64,000 bases of DNA, taken from contig OZ004584.1 in the NCBI GenBank assembly GCA_963924555.1, positions 2,355,001 to 2,419,000 on the forward strand, in the 5' to 3' direction. The position numbers were made by a program, and so were the translations under genes. The DNA comes from Crambe crambe. Lineage: Eukaryota > Porifera > Demospongiae > Poecilosclerida > Crambeidae. Positions 52,662 to 63,811 of the stretch are shown piece after piece. Each line of letters opens with the position of its first letter. The first letter of the stretch is position 1. The notes under the pieces were generated by a model, which did not search any database, was not told the DNA's origin, and saw only the letters and a program-made list of their open reading frames with translations.

Positions 52662-53474
52662 TAAGGGAAAAAACATTTCGTGAAATGAAAAAAGATGTAG
52701 GGATGACCACTGCTCAAAAAAGTAAGGAAACAAGAAGGATGGAAATGGGATCAATTTTTGTTCTGTATATCCAGCCAACAATCCCAACATATACGTACAT
52801 TACTACACTAGCTACCCGATGTATATGTAGGGATTGTTGGCTGGATATACAGAACAAAGATTGATCCCATTTCCATCCTTCTTGTTTCCTTACTTTTTTG
52901 AGCAGTGGTCATCCCTACATCTTTTTTCATTTCACGAAATGCTTTTTCCCTTACTTGTTCCTGGTCTTTTTCCCTCTCTTTTATGGTTTTAGGTATGTAT
53001 AGAGTTCATTCTTCTATGTGTATGCAGGGACAGATGAAAGAGGAATAGTTCTCCAATAGTTCTCCAGCATACCAGCCCAATCATTATCAACGAGTCAAGG
53101 TGTTGTGTTGAGCTATACTTGGATGTCGAAGGAAGATGCTGAAATAGAGTCTACCATCGTGAATCTAAATCCCCGAGTCGATACAGTAGTCTATCATCGA
53201 TCATCTAGAGCTAGCTAGCTAGTCGTTCCTAGGTAGAGCTAGCTAGAGACAGCTGAGTAATATTATAATTTCGAATAATTGGATATGCGCATGCATATTA
53301 TAGAAAAGATGGCTTCCTAATTGAATTAGTCGAGTGCTGTGCTCCGTAGTGTCTCCTTTTTCATCGACTCTTTCGATGATCAACGAGTAGAAAAGATCGT
53401 AGTTCGTAGAATTTGGAGTGGATTTATCCAGAAATCATAGCTGTAGCTTGAGTGGTTCGAGAGATATGGTTGTC

Positions 53475-53507
<33 letters not shown>
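52662..53507 (+). mobile_element. Family A element, partial copy A5
   Basis: Foldback about 52662-52959 starting directly at the T after the previous hairpin (CTCTCTGA-T-AAGGG), body, and AAT microsatellite (53475-53508). The terminal module is absent because copy A6 sits in the microsatellite. Confidence 0.75.
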
Positions 53508-53510
<3 letters not shown>

Positions 53511-54313
53511 GGGAAAAAGCATTTCGTGAAATGAAAAAAAGATGTAGGGATGACCACTGCTCAAAAAAGTAAGGAAACAAGAAGGATGGAAATGGGATCA
53601 ATCTTTGTTCTGTATATCCAGCCAACAATCCCTACATATACACACATTACTACACTATAATCTGAAGTTACCTGACGTATATGTAGGGATTGTTGGCTGG
53701 ATATACAGAACAAAGATTGATCCCATTTCCATCCTTCTTGTTTCCTTACTTTTTTGAGCAGTGGTCATCCCTACATCTTTTTTTCATTTCACGAAATGCT
53801 TTTTCCCTTACTTGTTCCTGGTCTTTTTTCCTCTCTTTTATGGTTTTAGCTATGATTAGAGTTCATTCTTCTATGTGTATGCAGGGACAGATGAAAGAAG
53901 TTCTCCAATAGTTCTCCAATACCAGCCCAATCATTATCGAGTCAAGGTGTTGTGTTATTGAGCCATACTTGGAGGTCGAAGATGCTGAAATAGAGTCTAC
54001 CGTGGTGAATCTAAATCCCCGAATCGATACAGTAGTCTATCATCAGCTAGAGCTAGCTAGCTAGCTAGCTAGAGACAGCTGAGTAATATTATGATTTCGA
54101 ATAATTGGATATTCAAATACATGCGCATGCGTATTATAGAAAAGATGGCTTCCTAATTGAATTAGTCGAGTGCTGTGCTCCATAGTGTCTCCTTTTTCAT
54201 CGACTCTTTCGAGGATCAACGAGTAGAAAAGATCGTAGTTGGTAGAATTTGGAGTGGATTTGTCCAGAAATCATGGCTGTAGCTTGAGTGGTTCGAGAGA
54301 TATGGTTGTCTAA

Positions 54314-54354
<41 letters not shown>

Positions 54355-54593
54355 GAGAAGAAGAAGAATATAGCGATTTACCTGCTTGCCGTATTTCTGA
54401 AACGGTAAGCTCTCTGGTCCTGAAACTTGGTCTGCACATTGTAGTAGGCTCTAGTAGGCTGGATAATCATTCACAGTAGCTTTTGTTAGGTCTAAGTGGG
54501 AGAACTAGAATTTCACTTTAGTATTAGTCTATAGGCGGCGCGCGCGGCCGTCCGAGTCATCCCTACATAGAGAGTGCTACCGCACTCTCTGAT
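53508..54593 (+). mobile_element. Family A element, full-length copy A6
   Basis: Foldback 53508-53816, body, AAT repeats (54316-54352), module and terminal hairpin ending GAT at 54593. Same structure as 22592-23665. Confidence 0.8.
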
Positions 54594-54830
54594 AATAATA
54601 ACAATAATAGAGAAGAAGAAGAATCCAGCGATTTACCTGCTTGCCGTATTTCTGAAATGGTAAGCTCCCTGATCCTGAAACTTGGTCTGCACATTGTAGT
54701 AGGCTCTAGTAGGCTGGATAATCATTCACAGTAGCTTTTGTTAGGTCTAAGTGGGGGAACTAGAATTTCATTTTTGTATTAGTCTATAGGCGGTGCGCGC
54801 GGCCGTCCGAGTCATCCGTCACGAAATATT
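54594..54830 (+). mobile_element. Family A terminal module, tandem copy, truncated
   Basis: Repeats AATAATAGAGAAGAAGAATCC through GGCCGTCCGAGTCATCC, then is broken by another element before its hairpin. Confidence 0.7.
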
Positions 54831-56066
54831 TGGTCCGGGGCAATATTCGGTCCGGGGCGGACAAAAAATTTGCAATTTTCAGTCCCGTTGTGCCATAGAT
54901 TGTCCGACCCGTATTGGTAGCTACGTAAGTACGTAGCCGTAAGAGGGCGACCAGCAGCGACTGTTATCTCTACCATGCAGCAGCTGACTTGGTAGGGAGC
55001 CTCCATTACTCCGGGATATGCTTTGAAGATTGGTGAGGGACAGCCCATGCTGAAGAATGTGGATCACCTTTGCTCATGGAGACACTGGGAGGATGGTGCG
55101 AGGGTGCAGTTCACACTATTCGTGACACCGGCAAACTTCAGGGCCTTAGGCTGCCTGCTCAGTGGCCCTAGCCCTAGCCCTAGCCCTAGCTCTAGCTCTA
55201 GCCCCCCCTCCCCCCACCCACTTTTGTCGTGGTGTTTCTGCCCCTGCTGCTGAATGCACACTTTTCCAGCGACTTGCCATTTCACTGTGGAAGGCTGTGG
55301 CTGACTCACCCCTGCAGTAGTTGACGGGAAGGTCTAACTGTTACGCAACAAATAAATCAACAAACACTCACAGTTAAGGTATATTGTACCTATGTGCAGG
55401 CGCAGATTGAAAAGGGGAAAATGATACAGTGTTTGTGCTGGCTATGAATGGTTTCATGATCAGTGTATTTCAATTCCCAAGAATTTGAAGAATTCTAAGT
55501 GGTATTGTCAAAACTGTAAATAACTTCAACTAGCTAGCTGCTACAAATTCTTTTTCATGATTTTTGATTGAGTGATAATGACAGATACATTTTGTCCTAA
55601 CAAAGTATTGATGATTATTGGAGTAACTAGCTACATGTGATTATATTTTACCGAAAATTATGGCTATAGTGTCCCATGAAACATGCATAATAACGTAGGC
55701 ACACCTGGATAAATATACTTTGGCTGGACAAGCAACCACATCTGGCATATAGCTAATAGCCACTAACTATATAATGTCAGTGGTAGCTAGCTATAAGTTT
55801 AAAGTTTTCCTTGCAGTGGTATAATACAATGCAATTGCCATAATAAATTTAAGCGGGACCAAATACAGCAGCCATATTTTATCTGGTGGGACTAAATATG
55901 GCAGCCGTATGTCGTCTGGTGGGACAAAATACTGCTCTATGGGACCAAATATAGCAGCAATATGTGGTCCGGCAGGACCTAACATGGCAGCCATATTTTG
56001 TCCGGACAAAATATGGCTGCCATATTAGGTCCTGCCGGACAGATTAAGGCAGGACCAAATATGGCT
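54831..56066. mobile_element. Degenerate DNA transposon with ATATTTGGTCC ends and a PHD-finger relic
   Basis: Left end TCACGAAATATTTGGTCCGG; the right end reversed is TCAAGCCATATTTGGTCCTG. The right third holds many diverged repeats of GGACCAAATATGGCAGCCAT in both orientations (55845-56060). Repeat-packed ends and a PHD relic (about 55385-55520) recall the Ginger element, but no integrase was seen. It interrupts a family A hairpin. Confidence 0.5.
55385..55523 (+). pseudogene. PHD-finger relic
   Basis: GYEWFHDQCISIPKNLKN and SKWYCQNCK-stop are in one frame, while GKMIQC just upstream is in another; one base in GTTTGTG separates them. Layout matches the C-terminal PHD of the Ginger gene. Confidence 0.55.
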
Positions 56067-56326
56067 TGACAGTGCTACCGCACTCTCGAGAAGAAGAAGA
56101 ATCCAGCGATTTACCTGCTTGCCGTATTTCTGAAACGGTAAGCTCCCTGGTCCTGAAACTTGGTCTGCACATTGTAGTAGGCTCTAGTAGGCTGGATAAT
56201 AATTCACAGTAGCTTTTGTTAGGTCTAAGTGGGGGAACTAGAATTTCACTTTTGTATTAGTCTATAGGCGGCGCGCGCGGCCGTCCGTGTCATCCCTACA
56301 TAGAGAGTGCTACCGCACTCTCTGAT
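56067..56326 (+). mobile_element. Hairpin remainder plus family A terminal module
   Basis: Remainder of the interrupted hairpin (AGTGCTACCGCACTCTC) followed by a complete module and hairpin ending GAT at 56326, which abuts a kinase exon. Confidence 0.7.
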
Positions 56327-56428
56327 GAGTCATCATCCAACATCAGTATGCTGCTTGATGTCATTGAAGTTAATAATGAAGGGACTGCTCTTGTTACACC
56401 ATCGGTTAGAGGCTCTGACCTACAATAA
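56327..56428 (+). pseudogene. Kinase helix C to hinge exon, 5' end cut by a mobile element
   Basis: Reads SSNISMLLDVIEVNNEGTAL then VTPSVRGSDLQ-stop: the segment after helix C (hPNIxxLLDVIE) up to the hinge. No acceptor remains, because the mobile-element hairpin ends immediately before it. Confidence 0.5.
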
Positions 56429-56458
56429 AGGATTTTTTCTGATTCAGGAGACAAGGTA

Positions 56459-56489
56459 TTGGTTATTATTATTATTATTATTATTATTC

Positions 56490-56520
<31 letters not shown>
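56459..56520. repeat. (ATT)n microsatellite
   Basis: About 20 ATT units with one CTT interruption, between kinase exons. Confidence 0.9.
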
Positions 56521-56521
<1 letters not shown>

Positions 56522-56524
56522 CTA

Positions 56525-57006
56525 TTAATTCCACACCTTAGTTCACTTATGAAAAATAAAGAAGCAATATCTCTACAACTCTGTCAGGCTGTAATATTTC
56601 TTTATAATAAATCTCTTGCACACCTTGACATCAAGCCAGCTAATGTTTTGGTAAGAAAGTGTCCTAACTTATATGCTAATATTCTGATGTGAAAGGGCCT
56701 TTCTTCCTATAGATTGAGAACATAACCTTTAAAGTTACTCTCACGGATTTTAGTTTGGCTCGAGTTATGACCCATACATGTCAAGCTGGAACTCGCACAA
56801 TGTTAGCTGGTAGTCCAGGCTACCATGTTTTATCTCTAGTCGATGCCACAGTGCTCGGTAACCAAGAAGACTGGAAGAACCTTTCAATTCCTTCTGTAAA
56901 CATTAGTTTTACACATCTTATTCAGTTCCATAGAAACTCATACCAGTATCAGGTCCCACAAATGCTGCTTTCTTTGTCCAGACAAAGGAGGCTGATTTCT
57001 CTTTAG
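56525..57006 (+). pseudogene. Kinase catalytic loop and activation segment exons
   Basis: First exon to 56650: KEAISLQLCQAVIFLYNKSL then AHLDIKPANVLV (HRD replaced by HLD; D, K and N retained), donor GTAAGA. Second from about 56713: IENITFKVTLTDFSLARVMT (DFG replaced by DFS), GSPGYH in place of the APE region, then unlike a kinase to a stop at 57006. With the degenerate glycine loop at 32453 this is a decayed kinase or a pseudokinase. Confidence 0.6.
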
Positions 57007-57955
57007 TTCCATCTGTTTTAATAATTGTTTGAGTTGTCTTAGAGAAAGATTGATGCCATGCCTATTTTTCAAGAAACATAAAATTAGGCCATAGGAATAT
57101 CCCAGCCTAAAGTACTCCTTTATTTTTGATTTCTTCCTCCATCCATCATCAGTCGTAGCTACCTAGCCAGAGTGGGGCAGGGGTGTGGCTACTAAAATGG
57201 AACTAATTGATACATAATTATACAGAATGGAAATCACAGAATGGAAATTACAGAATAGAAATTACAGAATGGAATCACAGAATAGAAATGGAATAGAATG
57301 GCCCTCCTCGGCCACTGTAACCGTAGGCAGTAGAGTGGAACTGAAATTGAAGGAAGTGGCCCTTAAAGACCGGGTTGGAATTGAAGTGGAAATATCATAC
57401 TAGAGTGGAATAGAGGTGGAAGTAGATGTATTAGAATTAATGGCAAAAGGAAATGGAAGGAAATGGCCCTAAACAGCCACCATAGTTTAGCACTCTGTGA
57501 AAGAGTGTGCCTAATCGTGTGCATTCACCCAATACTTGCAGAGTCTTGAATCTTTTCAAGCTGAAAAGACTTCAGCTCCGATCTTGATTGGGAAATTTAA
57601 CCTCTAAACATTTTAAAAGCAAGAATTCTAACCTGCAATCTCCTTTATTAATCTTCCTCCCATATTTATAGCTATAGAGAATAATAATTTTCAGGACACA
57701 GGGTGAAACTTCACTTGCGAAGCAGCTACGTATAGCTACAATTTTTTTTCACAACAGTATAGTGTTATTACAACAATAGCAACAACAACAGTAATAAAAG
57801 AAAGTAGAAAGAGACAGTGATACTGCATGTACGTAAAACTATACTCAACTATAGCCAACTGAGTGTGAAACAGATTAGATGAGAATTCCTTACTAAAAAT
57901 AGCTGTCTATAAAGGGGTTAACACAAATGTTTTGAGTGAAATAAACAAGGATAGA
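57007..57955. other. Intergenic with minisatellite
   Basis: 57225-57320 carries GAATGGAAATTACAGAATGG-type repeats ending GGCCCTCCTCGGCCACTG, the inverted counterpart of 28081-28172. 57330-57485 has related GGAAGTGG/GGAAATGGCC repeats. No gene seen. Confidence 0.6.
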
Positions 57956-59297
57956 TTAATAGCTTTCCATAATTATTATAGTAATAGAAACATGAAGGAA
58001 CATTGAAGAAGACAGAATTGGAGACAGAATAGGAGAACTATTTTTTAAATAATAACAAAAATCAGAGGAACTTTTAATCTTTTCACAATGATGCTTTTCA
58101 CTTGAATCGATGCTGTCAGCAAGTTCTTTTTCACCAATGACAAGAAGGAATGGAATAATAATTTCTTTCATTTTTGCATAACATGCAATATTAGATCTTT
58201 GAAAATTTGTTTTAAGTACAGCATTGAGGCTCTTATTGGCAGCTGGTGAATCATTCCTTTTTGTATAGATTTGGTAAAGTGTTAAATGTATTAATGCATC
58301 ATGCATTTCTTTGCAACTTGAACTGGAACGATCATTTAGAGCATCTTTAAGGTCATGTATAGCAATTTCATTATTAGAATCATAAAAATTTCGAAGTCCG
58401 AAAAAAATAAGTTCAGACTTGTTGCTAGGCATATCTTTAATCAATGATATGAACTTCGAAAGCCATTTATCATCAAGCTTTAATTGTATTTCTTCAGTTT
58501 TAGAGATGCCTCTACTTTTCCTAATAATATGCCAGAGGGATTCGGCTTTCACATGTAAGTAATCATCATCAATATATGTAGAGTCTGCATATCTTTCCAT
58601 GTTATGACCACACAGCTCAAGCAATCGTATATATAGACGACTTTCATTTAAACTTGTGTTAAGTTTATATGGCTCTAGTAATCCACAATTATTACAAATA
58701 GCTTTGGCTGAAATATCGGATAAAATTTTATTATAATATTTATTATTCCAATCAGAATCCATAATCTTGGGGAAATCACAGGTCCATGTCAAACGATAAA
58801 TGTAAGGAGCTAGTTTGTAAGCTGTTTCATCATGCTTCTTAAGAATAGATATCAGACATGAAATATTATCCTCGGAATACAATTGAGAACATGCTTTATC
58901 TTTCAACTCAGTAAAATGGTATACAATCGGATCCTCTTGACATGGAATTTTACTAAAACTCCACCAGGATATCAAAACAGCTATCAGAGTAGCAAGCAGC
59001 AGAATTATTATGGAGTAACAAATACCTAAAAAAAATGTATAATATATATTTGCATACTAAGTAGTTATACATACCAAATAGAACAATATATGCTCTTATT
59101 ATGGCTAATTTGGCTTGGTCTAACCACCAAAGTTTATAACAACAAATTGGAGGCAGATTGGTGCACATGAGCTTTAAGCATGAAAAGGCACTTTTGGCTA
59201 AGCTCTGCCCTAGCATCCCAGGCCAGCATGCACAGAGCAAACACCACTTGGACAAATGAGAGATGACTCTACCAATAATTACAGCAGCTACAACCAC
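57956..59297 (-). CDS. Unrecognised membrane protein, at least two exons
   Basis: Main exon 57956 to about 59028: hydrophobic helix (SIIILLLATLIAVLISWW), then about 320 residues with cysteines (CQEDP, CSQLY, ICNNCGLLEP) and a helical region (DALIHLTLYQIYTKRNDSPA) that could be TPR-like. The C-terminus is hydrophobic (MFLHVSITIIIMESY). An upstream exon (about 59077-59297) is joined by GTATGT and encodes KWCLLCACWPGMLGQSLA and LPPICCYKLWWLDQAKLAII. The start is not fixed; no family recognised. Confidence 0.5.
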
Positions 59298-59484
59298 AGA
59301 TACATAGCAAAATAAACAAGAATGAGTATTACAAATAAATTTCTCTCAAGGGTTAAGACATTTAGCATACATAGTACCCTCATGTCAAAAGTACATATAT
59401 TTGCACAACAGTAGTGAAACCAAACTAGTAAGACCACACTACAAGAATATGTATGTGTGTGTGTATATGGATAATAGTGCAATG

Positions 59485-60143
59485 AAAGGAAAAAAAATTA
59501 TGCTAAATAAAAAGGCCATGTAGGGTTAGTCTGTACTTTAGGGATTATTATTGAAGGCAGCTTTTGTTGACAGAAACTGTTAAAGTACAGACTAACCCTA
59601 CATGGCCTTTATATTCAGCATTATTTTTTTCCTTTCAATTTTTGAATGACCTTTGAAAATTAATTAATAGCTAGTTGGCACACGCGTATGTGCACGTGAT
59701 AGTGACAGACACGTGCACATGATAAATGATGTCATTTTAAAATGGCTGACATCATTTATAATGAAAAGTGAGTTTGAAGGGAAACTGTGAATAATGATGG
59801 TAAAAGCACATTGTGTGGTTATAACTGCACAAGTTGATATGAATTTCATTGTCGTATGTGAAAGGATCATGGAGTTACAGCCGTCAAGGAAGATCTGATG
59901 ATGAACGAATCATAAAAATTTTAGAGTTAGGCGGCGGCTGGTGCCGATCGTCGACGCTATTCTGGAGGAATTTGAGCGGTCATATCATCTTCTTCTGCAT
60001 TGTTTTCCAGATGTAAGAAGTTTAGTTGAGCCTGTAGCAAGAATAGAAGAGATACAGAGAGTCTAGTTTATATTGTTCTAAGGAGAGAAGCCACGCCCAT
60101 TCTGTACTAACCCTACATAGAGAGTGCTACCGCACTCTCTGAT
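59485..60143 (+). mobile_element. Composite foldback/hairpin element, family E
   Basis: Foldback 59485-59637 (AAAGGAAAAAAAATTATGC arms, core CATGTAGGGTTAGTCTGTAC), body, then CTGTACTAACCCTACAT leading into the hairpin AGAGAGTGC-TACC-GCACTCTCT ending GAT. The subterminal repeats match each other and differ from families A and C. A truncated second copy is at about 60651-60710. Confidence 0.65.
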
Positions 60144-61406
60144 TATGCAAAGATGAAGTTGAATCCAGGTGTTGTCACTAGGTGATGTACCCACGTTCTA
60201 CTTCATCCTTGCACTACTTTATACCCATTGTTCTATCACCTTCATTGAATAAAAGTATAGGTCATTCCACAAAGTTGAGGAGTTTCACTATTTTTAGGAA
60301 CCTAGCTGAGAGCTGTTGCTATTATTGTGACCAAGGGTGAAGCCAGAGCAACAGCTCGAATGTCCAAAATAGTGGAACTTTGAGGCTGAAGGCCAGATAA
60401 GCGCTATAGTAGTGCTTACATAGCTAATGTAGACTCAATGAGTCCCTTTTATACTGTCAAACATTCAGCAGTCTTCTGGTGGTTTTAAAGAATGTATTAT
60501 TATTTTCAATTACTGTACAAAATATCGACTATAGGGCAAAGCATTGTGACAAGTGAAGCTTTAGCCGATAATATCACCATAATAATTATTATTTGCAAAG
60601 GCCGGAACTGGAAGAATGTATATAATTATTATGATGATAAATATAGAAAGGAAAAAAAATTATGCTAAATAAAAAAGGCCATGTAGGGTTAGTCTGTACT
60701 TTTACCTATAGCAGTTTCTGTGAACAAAGATCAAAATTATGCTGGCTTCAATAATAATCCCTACATCACTGCCTCCCACCAAACTGCTTTAATTGTTCAT
60801 GTCAGTGTAAACGTTCTGCTTGGTTTAGGCAGTGATGTAGGGTACGGGTAAGGGGACTTCAATTATTGCTGAAAGGGGAGTTAAGTTGGGTGATATGTGT
60901 GGTTATTGAAATTAGGAGGGCTAGGAGTGATAGGAATGCAGGTTAAATTTATATTTCAATTTTTATTTAGGAATCATTGTGGTTGGAGGCTCTTTCATGC
61001 CGCCATGTACATGTCATTTACATGCTGTTGCTGTAAAGTTTGATAGTTAATATGTACTTGCAAAGAAGAAGATAAAAAAGTTGACGTTATGGATTTCTAT
61101 GTAATAGCTGATTACAAAGAAAAAGAATGGAAACAAGTGAGCTCTTCTCAGAAAAATTCAGGTATAGGTACTTACATTTTATACAGCATTACTAACTGAA
61201 ATTCATGATAGCTAAATGGGAGAATTTTAATCAAAGTTCACAGGTTGAAGGTGCACACACTGGCATGGTGAAGTGAACAGACTAGCTACATACAGCCACG
61301 TATCTATACTGAGAAGTGGCCATCTGACCAGAATAGATACCTATGACAATTCATTGAACACTTTTAGGTATTTTTGGATTTTTTTCTTTGCAGCCTATAG
61401 CTGAAG
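60144..61406. other. Intergenic, mosaic of repeat fragments
   Basis: Holds an inverted repeat around 60265-60385 (GTTGAGGAGTTTCACTATTTT with its near complement), a partial family E foldback (60651-60710), CCCTACATCACTGCC / GGCAGTGATGTAGGG (60766-60845) and GAAACAAGTGAGC near 61131, a family C-type end. No gene seen. Confidence 0.5.
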
Positions 61407-62073
61407 AATGTTTTTTCCTTACTTTTATTTGAGCAATGAGTTATCCCTACATTTTTTTCATTTCAACAGAAATGTTTTATTCCTCCTGGTCTTTTTTTCC
61501 CTCTCTTTTATGGTTTTATGTATATAGAGTTCATTCTTCTGTGTATGCAGGGACAGACTCCAAGCTATACTTGGAGGTCAAAGATTACGGATTGGTGAAT
61601 CTGAAAGTTGATTGAGTAGTCTAGCATAGAGCTTATCTAGCTGAGTAACATTATAATTTTTAATAATTGGATATCAAATTCATGTGCATGTATATTATCA
61701 ATAAAATGGCTTCCAATAATTAAGTTAGTTGAGTTACTGTGCCCGTAGTGTCTCCTTTTACAACTCATTCGAGGATTTAAGTGCAAAAGATCGTAGCTGG
61801 TAGAATTTGGAGTGGATTTATCGAGAAATCATAGCTGTAACTTGAGTGATTCAAGAGATATGGTTGTCAAAGAAGAATAAAGAAGAAGAATCCAGCAATT
61901 TACCTGCTTGCCGTATTTTTTAAACGGTAAGCTCCCTGGTCCTGAAATTTGGTCTGTACTTTGTAGTAGGCTCTAGTAGGCTGGATAATCATTCACAGTA
62001 GCTTTTATTAAATCTAAGTGGGGGAACTAGAATTTCACTTTTGTATTAGTCTATAGATACCGCTCTCTCTGAT
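61407..62073 (+). mobile_element. Old, diverged family A element (A7)
   Basis: Half a foldback (GAGTTATCCCTACATTTTTTTC), body (TGTATATTATC; GTGTCTCC; GGTAGAATTTGGAGTGG), module (CAGCAATTTACCTGCTTGCC) and a degraded terminal hairpin ending CTCTCTGAT at 62073. The microsatellite is reduced. Confidence 0.65.
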
Positions 62074-62790
62074 AGATTTGGTTGTTTTGCTTGATGGAGG
62101 ATGTATGGAGGATGAGCATCTGTAGTGCAAATGAGCAGTGATACAGTAACTAAGTTGGAAACCCTGGACAAAAAGACTTCAGATCTCTGGAAAGAAGTCA
62201 GGTTTGTTTGGCAAGACTGTTGCCTCGTTTACTGCTAGTTCTGGTGCTGGAATTCTTGTAAACAACATGCATAGGCAAGTATAACACCTTGGCTGGATCT
62301 TTACACACATGTAACAGTCTTCAATTGGCACTGCTTCTGCATTGCCAAGACTGAACATCGCAGCATCGACTGGCTGAAATTGATCTTGTGGTTCAATGGG
62401 CATTCCAGTACAAGGAACCTTTGTACTGCCTATGACCTGGACTCTCCATTAAGCTTTGCATCAGGTTTCCTCAGCAAGGGAACGACAAACTCCCATTCCT
62501 TGGTGCAAAATGGTTTGTCTCATAAAAGTGCATTCTTCCAGAGAGTGGGCAGGGGTGTTCACTGGTGATTCTTAAGGTGTTTTTTTCTGTTTCCACTGAG
62601 AACCCAGCCAAACTAAAGTGTCCACTAGAGTTGACAGTTCCATGCGACATATTGTGGGTGTTGTTTTAGGTACAGAGGATCCAGTGGTTAGAGCCACTAC
62701 CAAGGTCAGAGCTACATGTGTTTGATGCCTCCAACGTGTCTTTCAATGACACTCTCTTCGTTGGACCAACAGTCCATTCCTCGTTGATGG
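62074..62790. other. Intergenic, possible coding relic
   Basis: Low-quality open stretches on both strands without recognisable domains. No gene supported. Confidence 0.35.
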
Positions 62791-62814
62791 ATGTACTCTA
62801 GACCAATTGAGATT

Positions 62815-63010
62815 TTCAGTATACAAATCAAGCATGAAGTGTATCATGTAGTGTTATCTACCTTGTTGTATGGGACAGAAACTTGGACAGTGAAGCCTGA
62901 GAGTGTGAGGAGGATGAGGGGATTCCACAAACGCTTGGTAATCATCTGCCTACCATGGTCTCCAACCCCAGGTGTGTCAGGAGTTGCTTCAATTTCTCTG
63001 AAATGATGGT
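62815..63010 (+). pseudogene. LINE reverse transcriptase C-terminal relic
   Basis: VVLSTLLYGTETWTVKPESV then RRMRGFHKR matches the conserved post-RT segment of APE-type LINEs (LLYGSETW...L..F). A short isolated fragment. Confidence 0.6.
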
Positions 63011-63811
63011 TAACTCCTCTTCACTTCCTCAAATTGGAGAGAATATACTCAGAATCAACCGCCACAAAGTAATTGAAAGTTCACGAAATGAGAGTCAGTA
63101 GAGAGTGCTCCAGCTGAAAAAAAGCCAGAATTTGACTAGTATCCGGCTCGAAGGACCAGAAATGTATGTCGCAGATTGGAAGAGATATCTATGTTCTGAG
63201 CACCATAAGGCATTGGTCTTAAAAAATCAGAATAATGATGACCATTACTTAAGCTGTAGCTATAGCTAGCTATAGCTATCATGGATTGCCATTCAACCCA
63301 CCTGATACTGGCTTGCTTCATTAATTTTGACACTGAGCAAGCAAGCAAGTAATTCCTACAAGCTTTTAGAGCTGATATTCATTTATGCTTCAACTCCTTA
63401 GCTATTGAGTTTACTGTTATGTAGCTAAGTGATATACATACTAGGGAATGCAAAGCATTGTGATGAGTGACAAAGGACGGAAACAGAAAAACATACATAA
63501 AATATAAATTTAATAGCGCCCTTCAATTGACCCCCAAGTGGCTCACTTCGCTCGCAATTATATCACCAAGTCATGACCTGAAAGTCAGCTTACTCAATGC
63601 TAACACTGCCCATTTTCCCCCCTCCCTTCCTCTATATGAATACACTTACCCCCTTTGCCATCTTTCTCAGTGGTTGCCAAATTGATGGCAGCTCTATCCT
63701 CATTAATTGATTTTATAATTAAAGCTAACCCAACACCAATATCTTGTATGGTTTATTAAATGTTAAGTCCAACTCTATTTGCCAACTCCTTGCTGATACT
63801 TTTTTATTCAG
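63011..63811. other. Intergenic, no gene seen
   Basis: At 63533-63560 GTGGCTCACTTCGCTCGCAAT is the complement of a repeat end near 10409-10430 (ATTGTGAGCGAAGCGAGCCAC), so a shared small element is likely. Otherwise nothing recognised. Confidence 0.4.

Larger units (their letters stand above)
38735..52662 (+). mobile_element. Family A element, copy A4, carrying three nested insertions
   Basis: Foldback 38735-39024, body 39025-39375, 48897-49026 and 49868-49875, then from about 52364 through module and hairpin ending GAT at 52662. Interrupted by the twin-primed retrotransposon (39376-48896), a TA-MITE (49027-49867) and a second retrotransposon (49876-52363). Breakpoints were read by comparison with copies A1, A5 and A6. 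Confidence 0.8.

Noticed and set aside
54316..54352. AAT repeats as a CRISPR-like array
   Set aside because: Plain trinucleotide microsatellite without spacers; the genome is eukaryotic.
55023..55253. 76-codon ORF with an SPSPSPSSSSS tail
   Set aside because: The tail is a CCCTAG simple repeat and the rest shows no family.
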